Assembly (NCBI RefSeq): GCF_028476545.1
Contig: NW_026732731.1
Span: 287,231-351,230, forward strand
Length of the DNA stretch: 64,000 nt
Direction of reading: 5' to 3'
Source: Physella acuta
Lineage: Eukaryota; Mollusca; Gastropoda; Physidae
Every line of letters starts with the position of its first letter. Positions within the stretch are counted from its first letter, which is position 1. This document shows, piece by piece, positions 25,545 to 39,300 of this stretch. The notes beneath the pieces are model-generated. The model searched no databases, was not told where the DNA came from, and saw nothing but the letters and a program-made list of their open reading frames with translations. Both the position numbers and the translations under genes were made by a program.

Positions 25545-27860
25545 ACGTTAAGCTTTGGTGGTGCACACTGCAGATGAAGTAGAGTTCAGCTGTTTTTGTG
25601 TGTCCCCGGCATCGTCTATATGATCCAGTTCTATGCCCAGCCGCCTTTACTTTCCATAAAATGATCCAGTTCTATGCCCAGCCGCCTTTACTTTCCCTAA
25701 AGTGATCCAGTTGTATGCCCAGCCGCCTTTACTTTCCCTAAAATGATCCAGTTCTATGCCCAGCCGCCTTTACTTTCCGTAAAGGGATCCAGTTCTATGC
25801 CCAGCCGCCTTTACTTTCCCTAAAATGATCCAGTTCTATGCCCAGCCGCCTTTACTTTTCCTAAAATGATCCAGTTCTATGCCCAGCCGCCTTTACTTTC
25901 CCTAAAATGATCCAGTTCTATGCCCAGCCGCCTTTACTTTCCGTAAAGGGATCCAGTTCTATGCCCAGCCGCCTTTACTTTCCCTAAAGTGATCCAGTTG
26001 TATGCCCAGCCGCCTTTACTTTCCGTAAAGGGATCCAGTTCTATGCCCAGCCGCCTTTACTTTCCGTAAAGGGATCCAGTTCTATGCCCAGCCGCCTTTA
26101 CTTTCCCTAAAGTGATCCAGTTGTATGCCCAGCCGCCTTTACTTTCCCTAAAATGATCCAGTTCTATGCCCAGCCGCCTTTACTTTCCCTAAAATGATCC
26201 AGTTCTATGCCCAGCCGCCTTTACTTTCCCTAAAATGATCCAGTTCTATGCCCAGCCGCCTTTACTTTCCATAAAATGATCCAGTTCTATGCCCAGCCGC
26301 CTTTACTTTCCGTAAAGGGATCCAGTTCTAAGCCCAGCCGCTTTTACTTTCCCTAAAATGATCCAGTTCTATGCCCAGCCGCATTTACTTTCCATAAAAT
26401 GATCCAGTTCTATGCACAGCCGCCTTTACTTTCCCTAAAGTGATCCAGTTGTATGCCCAGCCGCCTTTAATTTCCCTAAAATGATCCAGTTCTATGCCCA
26501 GCCGCCTTTACTTTCCGTAAAGGGATCCAGTTCTATGCCCAGCCGCCTTTACTTTCCCTAAAGTGATCCAGTTGTATGCCCAGCCGCCTTTACTTTCCCT
26601 AAAATGATCCAGTTCTATGCCCAGCCGCCTTTACTTTCCCTAAAATGATCCAGTTCTATGCCCAGCCGCCTTTACTTTTCCTAAAATGATCCAGTTCTAT
26701 GCCCAGCCGCCTTTACTTTCCCTAAAATGATCCAGTTCTATGCCCAGCCGCCTTTACTTTCCGTAAAGGGATCCAGTTCTATGCCCAGCCGCCTTTACTT
26801 TCCTTAAAATGATCCAATTCTATTCCCAGCCGCCTTTATTTTCCCTAAAATGATCCAGTTCTATGCCCAGCCGCCTTTACTTTCCCTAAAATGATCCAGT
26901 TCTATGCCCAGCCGCCTTTACATTCCCTAAAATGATCCAGTTCTATGCCCAGCCGCCTTTACTTTCCCTAAAATGATCCAGTTCTATGCCCAGCCGCCTT
27001 TACTTTCCCTAAAATGATCCAGTTCTATGCCCAGCCGCCTTTACTTTCCCTAAAATGATCCAGTTCTATGCCCAGCCGCCTTAACTTTCCCTAAAATGAT
27101 CCAGTTCTATGCCCAGCCGCCTTTACTTTCCCTAAAATGATCCAGTTCTATGCCCAGCCGCCTTTACTTTCCCTAAAATGATCCAATTCTACGAGCCGAC
27201 CCGCGGCATATCATACGCCGCTATTTAGTTGTGTTTTTTCTACTTTTCAGTTATTCATAATTTGTGAATTCGACACTACCAACGCTGCCACTGAAAATAT
27301 TTCTTTAAAACACTATAAGTAGTTCGTTAAGGACGATAAGGAGGTTGATTTATGCCTAATGAAGAAGAGAGGGGACTGCAAGGCGCGTAGTTACAGCTTG
27401 TTTTCTAGCGTCTCCCAGAAGAGAATTATATATATAGATAGATGCCCAGCCGCCTTTACTTTCCCTAAAGTGATCCAGTTGTATGCCCAGCCGCCTTTAC
27501 TTTCCCTAAAGTGATCCAGTTGTATGCCCAGCCGCCTTTACTTTCCATAAAGTGATCCAGTTGTATGCCCAGCCGCCTTTACTTTCCCTAAAGTATCCAG
27601 TTGTATGCCCAGCCGCCTTTACTTTCCCTAAAGTATCCAGTTGTATGCCCAGCCGCCTTTACTTTCCCTAAAGTGATCCAGTTGTATGCCCAGCCGCCTT
27701 TACTTTCCCTAAAGTGATCCAGTTGTATGCCCAACCGCCTTTACTTTCCCTAAAGTATCCAGTTACCCATCTGAGCTGGGTGGACTCCGGAACACTCCAC
27801 GGAATCCAAACTCCAGACTTTTTAGATAACAGTCGTGCGCTGTACCTCCCTGCCACGTAG
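25545..27860 (-). repeat. SINE B whose internal 41-base segment expanded into a minisatellite
   Basis: The left edge (25545-25617) has the SINE B 3' part (GCAGATGAAGTAGAGTTCAG); the right edge (about 27765-27860) has the rest, GTTACCCATCTGAGCTGGGT and the head. Between them are about 38 copies (25618-27190) and 8 more (27443-27765) of a 41-base unit, GATCCAGTTCTATGCCCAGC then CGCCTTTACTTTCCCTAAAAT-like. The unit is the SINE's own internal sequence. Variants (TTGTATG, CCGTAAAGGG, 39-base units) recur in blocks. A small Helitron-like element interrupts the array. Confidence 0.92.
27192..27442 (-). mobile_element. small Helitron-like element, copy B, inside the 41-base array
   Basis: Read on -, it begins TCTATCTATATATATAATTC and ends with the hairpin GCGGCGTATGATATGCCGC then GGGTCGGCTCG. 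The array unit shows the empty site TTCTA|TGCCC, so the element lies exactly between A and T with no duplication, as Helitrons do. The 3' end CTCG is not the canonical CTRR. The 3' half matches 20300-20468. No coding capacity. Confidence 0.75.
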
Positions 27861-27921
27861 TATTATACAAATCGTTGTAGACCTATGTACATAGTGAAGT
27901 TTTGATAACGACCGTAAGGGT

Positions 27922-28338
27922 CGGCATGGTCTAGTCGTTAAAGCTCACGGTTGCTGAACCGAAAAGACAACTCCAAAATCAAGCAACTGCTGCCTTGTAG
28001 TTTGTTCTTGGTTGAAGCAAATCCAAAAAAATAATTAGGCGACCAATTAAGTCAAATTGAATGTCACGATGCATTGTCTTCATGTCTTGACCCACGTACC
28101 AATTACGAATCGTATCTGTCAGTTAGAAGTGCCTACAATTTTGCACGGGCGTTTCGATCTAGACAGACTGACGACTGACGACAGAGGAAGCAAGTTAAAT
28201 AAAAGCTTGTAAAAAGAAAAGCAGGCTGAAATCGGAGTCAACGGCCTATATGGAGCATAACAGGTTAACAACTATACTTAATTGTGTTGAAGGGAATCCC
28301 TCCAACACGAAAATTAAGAACGAAGAAGAAGAAGATGA
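27922..28338 (+). repeat. SINE A, single-head form with a foreign insertion
   Basis: Head GGCATGGTCTAGTCGTTAAA, body with CTGCTGCCTTGTAGTTTGTT, and the AAGAACGAAGAAGAAG tail. The body is interrupted at about 28036-28213 by 175 bases not present in other copies. Confidence 0.8.
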
Positions 28339-30675
28339 CCACCCTACTCCACTGCTGGGGCTGTGTAATATCGTTTAAGAACCCTTTAATGCAAGGCTTC
28401 ACCTTAAGCTACAATGCGTGTTCCTCTCTCGTCCTCTGAAAACAGCTATAATTAGCTCCCTTAACTGTTTCTTTAAAGAGCAATTATATTTAAAATGACA
28501 ACACAATCGCCCTCACTTCAGCAATTTATCTGCTATATTTCATACATTTTAAACTAGCTTCAAAGGGGTTTAAAAACTATTTTTGTTTAAAAAGTGCTTT
28601 TTTATGCAACTAACGTCACGTCATTTCTTCACAACATTATACAACACCAGTCCCTCGTCCGCGTGGATTTATTCTTTTTTTATGTATATAATATTTTCGT
28701 TCCTCTTTTTATTTTTTAAGATAATTTTTCTTTAACCCCCACCCCTCCCTCTCCCCCACCCACACCACACAGCGAACCATCACCCCCGCCTCGTTAGAAT
28801 TAAGCGCGCCCAACCTGGTGCGAATTTTGGCTATAAAAAATATTTGATGAAATCTGGCCAATTGTTAATATTTTAGGCACGACCCAAGGGTGCTGCGGTG
28901 TATAGGAAATTAATGAACACGTTTATTTTTTCATACCATTAATGTTACGCTTGCCTGCTGTGTTCTATATATAAACAATATTATATGACATAAAAATAAT
29001 CGCATTGTTTGCATATTTAAAATAAAAAAAAAAACATTAACTAGGCATTTTGGCATATTAAAAAAAGGAATAACTTAACATTTACTCCAGGAAATAAACA
29101 GCTTGAAAATGTATGATTTATGAATGTTTCTTATAATGGAAATATAGTACAAGGGTAAGTATATTTTGTTAGTTAATACGTCATATTTAAAACTTTATTT
29201 CATAATTACTTTTTGTGAATAGGCCTATTTATTTCAACAATGTTTAATGCAAACGACGAGCAATAACTCGCATTTAGAAACCTCCACATTTTCCAAAGTC
29301 TTTTGAGAAAACGAAGCCTCTCCTTTTTGGCACGCTGTGTATAAAGCGAGCCCGTGTTTTTTTCACTAGCTATATGTTAAATAAGCTGAAAATAATATCT
29401 TTTTTTATATGGTCAAAGTTTTCGTACCACATATCAAATTAGAAATATAATAACAAGCAGCTACAATTGTTATGCAAAACCAAGTTTCGTAATGTAAGTA
29501 AGCCTCTACATAAAAGTTGATACGAATTTTCATAGTGTAAATTTTTATGCTTTAGTGTAAAATGATTGGTGCATTATTTCATTATATGATACTTTATCAT
29601 TTGGATATATATATATATATATAGATATATATAAATATAAAATCCTATATACATATGTATGTATGGGCTTAAGAAACAGTTAGGTTTGACCATTAAATGT
29701 TTAGCTCTCTCAAGAAATAAAATTCAAACAGCGTCATCATCTTTTAGAAAGCATTACCTTTCTTTTGAAAAATATTTGATAATTTTTGGTAAATGGCGTT
29801 AATTCGTACTGGCTGTAAAGTTTAAAATGTAATGAAACAAGAGTATTAAACTAATTTTTTAGCCAGAAAAACTATGTCGATGTTAAGAAACATTTAAGCA
29901 GTTTGTGAACATGGACTAGTGCCCGAATATGGTTAAGTATTGTTTTTAAATATAAAAAAAAAACCCAACCAAAAACTTGAAAATGTTTGTAGACTGATTT
30001 TACTTTCAGCGCTTTTAAAACTGTAAGAACAAAGGTAAAGTTTCTTAATATTTTTTGTGATTACAAATTTTAAGTAGAAGGAAAATAAATTGTAATGGTG
30101 TAGCCAACTAATTAATAGGAGGTTTTGCAGTTTTAAAATTTTTAAATTAAAAATAAAATCCAGCCAAATGCGTCGTAGCAACACGCGAGGGTGTAATACG
30201 ATTAGACAATTCTATGTCTATGTAACATCCGCTCTACGTGGCTTGCTTTGTACATCCGTTTTATTTGGTCTTGTGACAGCGAGATGAACACTAATGTTAG
30301 TTCATTTCTGGTTTGATAAGAATTCAAATCTGAATATATTTAGGTGTATATTTATTAATCACGCTGAATTATTAGTATGTTAATTTATTATCCTGTAATT
30401 AACTTCTAATTTGTGATATTTTCTAACAGGTATTTTTAGAAAGTTGACAGTATTTTAAGAGAAGCGTCAGCGAAGTATTGAAACCATGTGGTTAGATGTT
30501 TTTCAAAAAGTGAAGTCAAATATATTGTTACTAAAGTTTTTATCTATGGTGTACCCAACATGGCTAAAATCTTTTAGATAATATCAAATACTAATTCTGC
30601 CGGAAGATTTTGATAAAAAAATAAATCAAGTTTTATTTGTAAAAGTAAAATACGATACAGTAAATTGTTGGTGAA
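28339..30675. other. AT-rich upstream region of the membrane-protein gene
   Basis: No exon or repeat family recognised, apart from (TA)-rich DNA at 29608-29640 and a C-rich patch at 28735-28790. It should contain the promoter and 5' UTR of the gene starting at 30676. Confidence 0.45.
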
Positions 30676-33600
30676 ATGACGACACGAGTATCAATGACGC
30701 AGATGGAGCCGAGGATCGAGGGCATGACGCAAGAAACAGAGGAGGAGAGACGAAATCGATGGGTGTCTTTCTTTGAACGGGAGAGGTACCGTCAATACGT
30801 CGTGCTGATGAGGTCAAGACAGTTTGCAGAGGTGAGTAGTTGTTTTATAATTTGACTTCTATTGTGAAAATGATTATATTTGTGATTTTTTCATTATATG
30901 ATGTTTTATATATGGAAATTACCTGTTTAATTACTGCCACTTACTAAGGGTTAGGGGGAAAAAATCTGACATTGGATACGGATGCTCCGATCCTGGAGCT
31001 AGATACAGTAAACTCTGAAAGCTTACTTAGATTTAAGCTCTGAACAATGAGATGTTAGCTCTGAGCTTGGAGGTGTAAGCTCATAACATAAACTGTGAGG
31101 TTTAAATTTATTTGACTTTAAATTACGTAATCGCTTTCAAAACCAGTCAGTCTATTTTTTCCCGCATGTTTCCATATTTTGTATTAAGAATACATTCTTT
31201 AACCATAATTTAGAATAGTCAAAAGTATTAAAACAATATAAATAAATAAAAATATCCGACAAATTAAATAACCTTCTTCTTTGTTCTAAATTTTTAGTGT
31301 TGTAACGTAAAGGATCGAGCTTTATCTGCCAGAGGGCTCGAACTAGAGACTTTTTTTTCGAATTTTAACAACCACGAGCTTTACTGACTCGACCACGTCC
31401 CCAACACAATTAAGTATACTTGTCAACTGGTTATGCACCATTGAGGCCATTGACTCTGATTTCAGCCTGCTTTTCTTTCTGGATTTGCTTCCATAGATTT
31501 TGTCCAACCAAGAACAAACTACAAAGGGATTTTGATTGCTTAAATATCTAAGTTTATTCTATGATATTTACATGTATTTATTTTATCTAAAAGCTCTTCC
31601 GTACTGTTAAAATAGTCTATAAAATTGTTTAACTCGTGAAACGATTAACTCAACCGTGACTGGTAGAACGATTCTATTTCTGCCGGACCAAATCGGCGAT
31701 CCATAAATTTAATACGGACTTCCGCGTGTTAAAGAACTAACTATCCAAAAACGCTAATTAGTGCGTGCGGGTAATTTAGTTAGCCAAACACGTAAACGCG
31801 ATTTAAGATTTTCAGGAAGTCTCCTCTAGGTATGGCGAATAAATCATCCGAATAAAGGCGAAATGTGACATTTCTATGACATCAGCTCATAAGACGTTTG
31901 TTTCAACTTATGTGTCGCGCACATTTTTAGAATAGTCTTCACACTTGTCTCGCATTTTGTGTTTTGGTAGATACTATTTCGTTTCTTTGTGAGATTGTTA
32001 CATTACAGTTTTTTTTGTTTCATTTCTTTATTCAGTTGTTTGTGTTTATATCAAGTTTAAAATTTGTGCAATATTTTGATTGTTTAAAAACATCAACAGC
32101 CTGTTTTAGAATTTGCTGTGTAGGCACTATTTGTTTGTATTTAATTAAATAAGAATTAAAATCAAAGCAATGCTTAGAGTTTTTAAAAAATACGAACCGG
32201 ATATACTGATCTTTAGTATATACCAGGGGTCTCCAAACTACGGCCCGCGGGTCGGATGCGGCCCGCGAAGTCCTCTCATCCGGCCCGCGGAGATCTTTTT
32301 GTCCATGGAAAAATAATTTCTTTGTTATGGCTGAGGAACTTTGCCCAGAAAAATCAAAGACATGCCTGGAAGAAACTGGCCACCGAAATGAAATTTCATA
32401 GGTAATGCGGCCCTCGGACTGAAAAGTTTGGAGACCCCTGGATACGATTAAACATATTTTTCGTAAGCTAAACCGACAGTATATTTATTGTCTACTGTTT
32501 GAAATTTCGTATTTTAGCTAAGTTCTTGTGAAGAGGCATGCTCCACGTAGCAATATTTTAGAAACAGTTTATAACAATGTTTGAAATCGACGGTTACAAG
32601 ATATTTAAATAGCTCTAGGTTTGACCTTCAGTTAACTGACGTGGCTGGTTCAAGTTCAAGGACTGTGGGTTACCGGATATTAGTTAGAGCAACGGGTGTT
32701 TTCTAATCACATAATCTATTGTACAATAACATACGCCCGGCCAAAGCAAGATACCATGGCCACATACATATAATTCACTGCTTACATATTCTAGATGTAG
32801 GCTCCGAAAAAAAACAACTTTATTAATAAGACTTTCACAAAATGTTGAAAATTTGAAAAAATTAAATTTCTAGAATGTTTTTGGTTACAAAAATTAGCCA
32901 GCTGACTATTAGAGTTTGTAAAAGAACTATCAATGATTATATGATCAATATATATATTATAGTTTTTTAACCTTGAGACCTACACAAAATTTTTTTTTTT
33001 CAAGATGGTCGTCGTTTCCATGGCAACAATATGTTAAAAAGAGTCCCTGATGCATATAAATAAGTACCCTTAGATATATTAAAATAAATAAAATTAAGAA
33101 GTTTTTTTTCCAGAGCCTACCTTTAGAGATTGGTATTGTATCCTTTATCTTGTCGTGTCTTTTGTCTTTTGGGCTTTTTTCACAGTTTCTAACATGTACG
33201 GGCACTCAAAGCGTCTATCGTGCTTACGCAATTTCTTCATATCAACGTCTACAAGTTATCTTATACTGTAAGATTGATTCAAAATGACATTTTTAATAAG
33301 AAAATAATAAAAGAAGCTTTTACTCAGGTTACATTGATAGCTTATTTATGGTTAAAGATCACCTACAAGTAACTATTAAAACAGTGATAGTGTTTATATT
33401 TAATGAAAGAAGAGAGAATACGTGTGAAGTAAAAGTTGCCATTTCGGACCTGGAGGTGAAAAGGGCAGAGGAAGTAGAGGTCACCTGTTTCTGTGACCTC
33501 ACCAAATGAAGGATTTGTGTGCTCAGTTCTATGCACAGCCGTTTTTACTATCTCCTGCGTAAATCAGTGTGGATTCAAGGACTCGAGATCCGAACTCGAG

Positions 33601-36358
33601 GCTTTTGGGTTAGCAGTAGTGCGCTAAAGTCCGACCTCGTCGTCCACGACAAAGAGTGTGATCTGCTGATACACATTACGTAACCATCCCATGCCCCCAA
33701 CTCCTAATACCTTAGGGTACGGCTAAAAACTCGCGTAGAAGCAAGTCCTTTGCGCTCTTCCTAAACCACCACCCCTCCCCTCCACAGACGTAGTCACGTA
33801 ATGACTTCTACATATCATGACGACCCCTTCCACCTTTACTCCTGACATTACCTATTTATCTACTGCAAGTTCTTCTTAATCAACTTTTCTCACCTGTCGT
33901 ATGTGCACCCTTACAGGTGTACGTACGTGACTTAACAATCAAGTCTCTCACTTTACCACCGGAAATGGTTTAAAGTTCACAACCTTACAAACCTTTGAAG
34001 CTACATTTACACGTAAATATTTATGTCTTTTGTCAACAAGAAAAAAAAATGCGCAGCAAATAACAAATGTACTTGAAAAATTTCCGTTTCTATTTTTAGA
34101 TTTTTTCCCCATGGAGTCAAGGCTAAGGATACCCCATTAATTAAAACGAAAGTAAAAGTAATGTTTGTAGCACGTATTGCGGTTGATGTATTTGTTTAGA
34201 TGTGGTTTTCAAGGATTAAGCAAGGCTCGTGTTATAAATGAATCTTGTTTTTTCAAAAGGGAACAATTGCTCAGGCAGGTTTTGTTGCTGTTTAACACCG
34301 TGTTGCACTTACTAGAAGTGAAAGAAAATGTGTTTTTCCTGACAGGTGTTGTAGCGTAAAAAACATCAATTCAGTTTTTTTGGTGGATTTTTTTTGTTTG
34401 TTTTTCTGTTATCCGCAACGGAAGTGGAGTATCGTATTGAGTATCGTACAGTGTTTTTCTGCTGGTATCGATACTAAGGTGTGTTTATGGTAACCGGAAA
34501 GATGCGCAAAGGAAAACTGCGCAGAAAAAAAGTCCGCAAGGGCATTTTTGTTGTCTATGCGTATGTCAGATTCTATCAGTGACAAGAGTTTTATAAAAAA
34601 AAATAATAATTTAAGGAGCCGTTTTATACATAATTACTGCAAAAAAGTTATTTGTTTGTGTTGTTGGAGGGGGTATAAGAGATATGCATTTTTGTTATTT
34701 TTAATTCTGGTGTTAAAATTAAAAAAAAAATGTTACTATTAATAATTTTCTTAATTTTTCATATAAAATTTTTTTCCATACTGTTCCTACTGAGCCGCGT
34801 TGATTCAAAGTGCCACAAACGGCTACCCTTTTTTGCTTCAAAGCATTGACAGTGTTCTTCATCTCCAGTTTTTCTTCCAGGCGTCTGGAGCGTCTACTGC
34901 CCGCCCCCCATTCGAACGAAATGAAATTTATATAGAAAATATATACTTTTAACAGTTTACGCCCCCTGAAAATTTCAAGTGCCCCCCCCCCCCCCCGGAG
35001 AAAAAAATATGGAAGAAACACTGATAACTTTTAGGTTAGGTTTGCCTGTCGTCCCTCCTGGGACATAGGTCGCTGACAAGAGCTTTCCAGGCGCCTCTGT
35101 CCTGGGTTAGTCTCTCCAACTGTCCCCAGGTGTATCCAATCTTCTTGGTGTCTTCTTCCACGTCACGTCTACAGGTCTTTCTTGGTCTGCCTCTCCTCCT
35201 CCTGCCCTGTGGATAACTTATTATAACCGAAATAAAATAAACTAGGTTTTCTCCGCTTTTGAATCAACAGGTCATTTAAACAATACGCTACTTCCCAAAT
35301 AGACATACATAATGACGCATTCTTGCCATATATACATACATTATTGAAACATATGAGCTCTACTTCATCTACCCCACGAATGAAAAAAAGATGATGATGA
35401 TCAGCGTCTACCATCTGAGTGACATCAGGTTCTAAAGTTCACCACAACACACACGGTGGTTGACTTCAAACTTGAAATAAAAGTACCCTTAGCTCCAAGA
35501 AATAGTGCTATTTTTATTTCAATGAACTTTTAATCTAGGCTAGAAAACACCACCGGAATGTTAAATCCAATTCACCTTTCAAGGCCGCGGATTAATAATG
35601 AACGTCGTAACAAGGATTAAGTTAACCCCACTTTTGCGTTGGTGTTGATTTACATATGTTAATTCTGTTAAAATTTTATTATACCTTAATAAAAATGAAT
35701 TCAAATTTAGCTTTGATTAGCATAAGGAATTTGGGTTAATCTTTTATTTTCCAGTTTCTTTAGTGTTTTTGTTTTAGAGGTTTTAAAGTTTATTTTGTTA
35801 TTCTGCTCGGTACTAATGTCAAAGATCTCTGGCCGACGGTACAGTGATCAAAGTCACATGGGGGCTAATCTAAAGTTAACGGTTCATGTCTACATTAGCT
35901 GGAGGCTTCGTGGTCGGACGGTAGAGCTCTAGACTGCTAAGCCGAGAGTATTGAGATCAGATCCCGGACTTGAATATGTCAGTGTCCCTGAGTCCACTCA
36001 ACTCTGACGGTTACTGAACCAACGCTAGGGAAAGCAAAGCGGTTGGCCATTTTTCTGACTACACTATTCCCATGTATGTCGAGGTCACTGAAACAGATAA
36101 ACTCAACTTCACCTGCATCGTGGGTCTTACAGAGGTGTATTCTGTAGCTTAGCTTAATTTCCGATGGGACTGTTGTTGGAATGTATCTTACGTACCTTAT
36201 CTTGTGCGATCGCCATACATATCTTAGTGGGCTATACAAGGTACACTATGCCTTGTATTATCGCACCATGCTTTTTGCTCGCAAATCCTGTTGTGTTCCC
36301 CGTGTTTTTCGAGTTGGCCACCTATTCAATATATACAGCTTTGTTTAAAGTTTTTTTT

Positions 36359-36396
<38 letters not shown>

Positions 36397-39300
36397 GCTG
36401 CAAGAAAACACACCTGTTAAAAAAAAAATGTTTTCGTTAAAAATTTGCGAGTTAAAAAAAAAGGTACATATTTTGTGACGTGAAAATGTGGCTTAAAAGT
36501 ATTTTCCTCTAAAATTATCTTTGGCTTCTTTTTAAGAACTCGAACCCGGGATCCGAACTTGAGTATGTTGGGTTCGCCGTTATGCGCTTAAGTCGACCCC
36601 CATGTCCAACAGAAACTTTGTTTAACTTGTATACTTTACGTAACCATCCCAGGTCCCCACCCCCAACTCGTAGGGTACGGCTATTCACTAGTACTAGTGC
36701 TGGATCAAATATTAAAAAAAAAATGTTTTTACTCTATATAATGCACTCTAAGCCCAATGTTACATCAACAGTATTATTAAGCTTAACTTTATAAGTCAAC
36801 TAGGCATACTGCCTAGCTTCGCTTAGGTTTTTAAAAAACATTTGAGAATTTGAATACTTAATTATTTAGCGATGGATTGGGTGTGGAGTGCTTTAATAAG
36901 TTGAATTTAAACAGTAATGCTAACTTTAGAAAAGACATGTTTTTGTTCGTCATTTATATTATGTTCGTACAGAATTTTTGGAAAGTACGCAATGTATAAC
37001 TAAAATGGAATTAGAACTACACAGGTTTCATGAACAGTATATCTCATAGTTTATATTACATTGCCTTTTGAAATTAATTAATTAATTTAATTAACATACT
37101 TAACTAAATTAACAACTTAATTTTGTACTAAAACAAATGCTATACTTCGTCATTTTCTGTTTCTGTTTAAAATAGTATACAATTATTTGAAAAATAATAA
37201 TTTTAAAAACGTTACCTCCCTTGAAAACTGAACGTATGACGTATGTCATTGTTTACTTATATTGTTTGCTTATATAAGAAATTACGTTATATGAACATAT
37301 TTAACGACTATAATGGCTGTTTATGACGGGAATAAAGTTTTTTTGTTACCCTCCATGGTCGGTCTACGACGTCACATAATATTAAGGGGATCGTTCGTCA
37401 ATTTATTTATATATATATATATCTCGTATAAGGAGAATTTCACTCAAGGTCATCTTTTAGCCCTCGTCGAGGGCTTTGAGTCTGACCAACAGTTTTTCCA
37501 TACGGCCTAGTCATCTTTAGTAGTGTATGCAAAAACGTAGCATGATGTACAGACATTAAGTAACCTAAAAATTGTGTTAAAAATTCCCTGTTTTTCCCAT
37601 AAAATACATAGATTATATAGGGAAATACAACTGGTCAGTTTTGACCGCTTTACGAAGTTTTCCCAGATATGCCGAGTTTTTTGTGACACCCCAAGGTGTT
37701 CTTCTACCACCTCACAAAATATCAAGGGGGGTCGTCGGAGGAATTTTTTTTTCGTAATAGAGCTCATATAAAGAGAATTTCACTCGCGGTCACATTTTAG
37801 CCCTCGTCGAGGGCTTTGAGTGAAACCGACAGTTTTCCCTAAAGGTCAAGCCATTGACCTAGGAGCATGCAAAAAATTAGCCAGATATACTGAGCTTAAG
37901 TACCCTAAAGTCTGCGTTGAAATGACCCTCTGTTTTTCCCATAAAATACAAAGATTATATAGGGAAATACAACTGGTCAGTTTTGACCGCTTTACGAAGT
38001 TTTCCCAGATATGCCGAGTTTTTTGTGACACCCCTAGGTGTTCTCCTACCACCTCAGAAAATTTCAAGGGGGGTCGTCGGAGGAATTTTTTTTTCGTAAT
38101 AGAGCTCATATAAAGAGAATTTCACTCGCGGTCACTTTTTAGCCCTCGTCGAGGGCTTTGAGTGTAACCGACAGTTTTCCCTAAAGGTCAACCCATTGAC
38201 CTAGGAGCATGCAAAAAATTAGCCAGATATACTGAGCTTAAGTACCCTAAAGTCTGCGTTGAAATGACCCTCTGTTTTTCCCATAAAATACAAAGATTAT
38301 ATAGGGAAATACAACTGGTCAGTTTTGACCGCTTTACGAAGTTTTCCCAGATATGCCGAGTTTTTTGTGACACCCCAAGGTGTTCTCCTACCACCTCAGA
38401 AAATTTCAAGGGGGGTCGTCGGAGGAATTTTTTTTTCGTAATAGAGCTCATATAAAGAGAATTTCACTCGCGGTCACTTTTTAGCCCTCGTCGAGGGCTT
38501 TGAGTGAAACCGACAGTTTTCCCTAAAGGACAACCCATTGACCTAGGAGCATGCAAAAAATTAGCCAGATATACTGAGCTTAAGTACCCTAAAGTCTGCG
38601 TTGAAATGACCCTCTGTTTTTCCCATAAAATACAAAGATTATATAGGGAAATACAACTGGTCAGTTTTGACCGCTTTACGAAGTTTTCCCAGATATGCCG
38701 AGTTTTTTGTGACACCCCTAGGTGTTCTTCTACCACCTCACAAAATATCAAGGGGGGTCGTCGGAGGAATTTTTTTTTCGTAATAGAGCTCATATAAAGA
38801 GAATTTCACTCGCGGTCACTTTTTAGCCCTCGTCGAGGGCTTTGAGTGAAACCGACAGTTTTCCCTAAAGGTCAACCCATTGACCTAGGAGCATGCAAAA
38901 AATTAGCCAGATATACTGAGCTTAAGTACCCTAAAGTCTGCGTTGAAATGACCCTCTGTTTTTCCCATAAAATACAAAGATTATATAGGGAAATACAACT
39001 GGTCAGTTTTGACCGCTTTACGAAGTTTTCCCAGATATGCCGAGTTTTTTGTGACACCCCAAGGTGTTCTCCTACCACCTCAGAAAATTTCAAGGGGGGT
39101 CGTCGGAGGAATTTTTTTTTCGTAATAGAGCTCATATAAAGAGAATTTCACTCGCGGTCACTTTTTAGCCCTCGTCGAGGGCTTTGAGTGTAACCGACAG
39201 TTTTCCCTAAAGGTCAAGCCATTGACCTAGGAGCATGCAAAAAATTAGCCAGATATACTGAGCTTAAGTACCCTAAAGTCTGCGTTGAAATGACCCTCTG

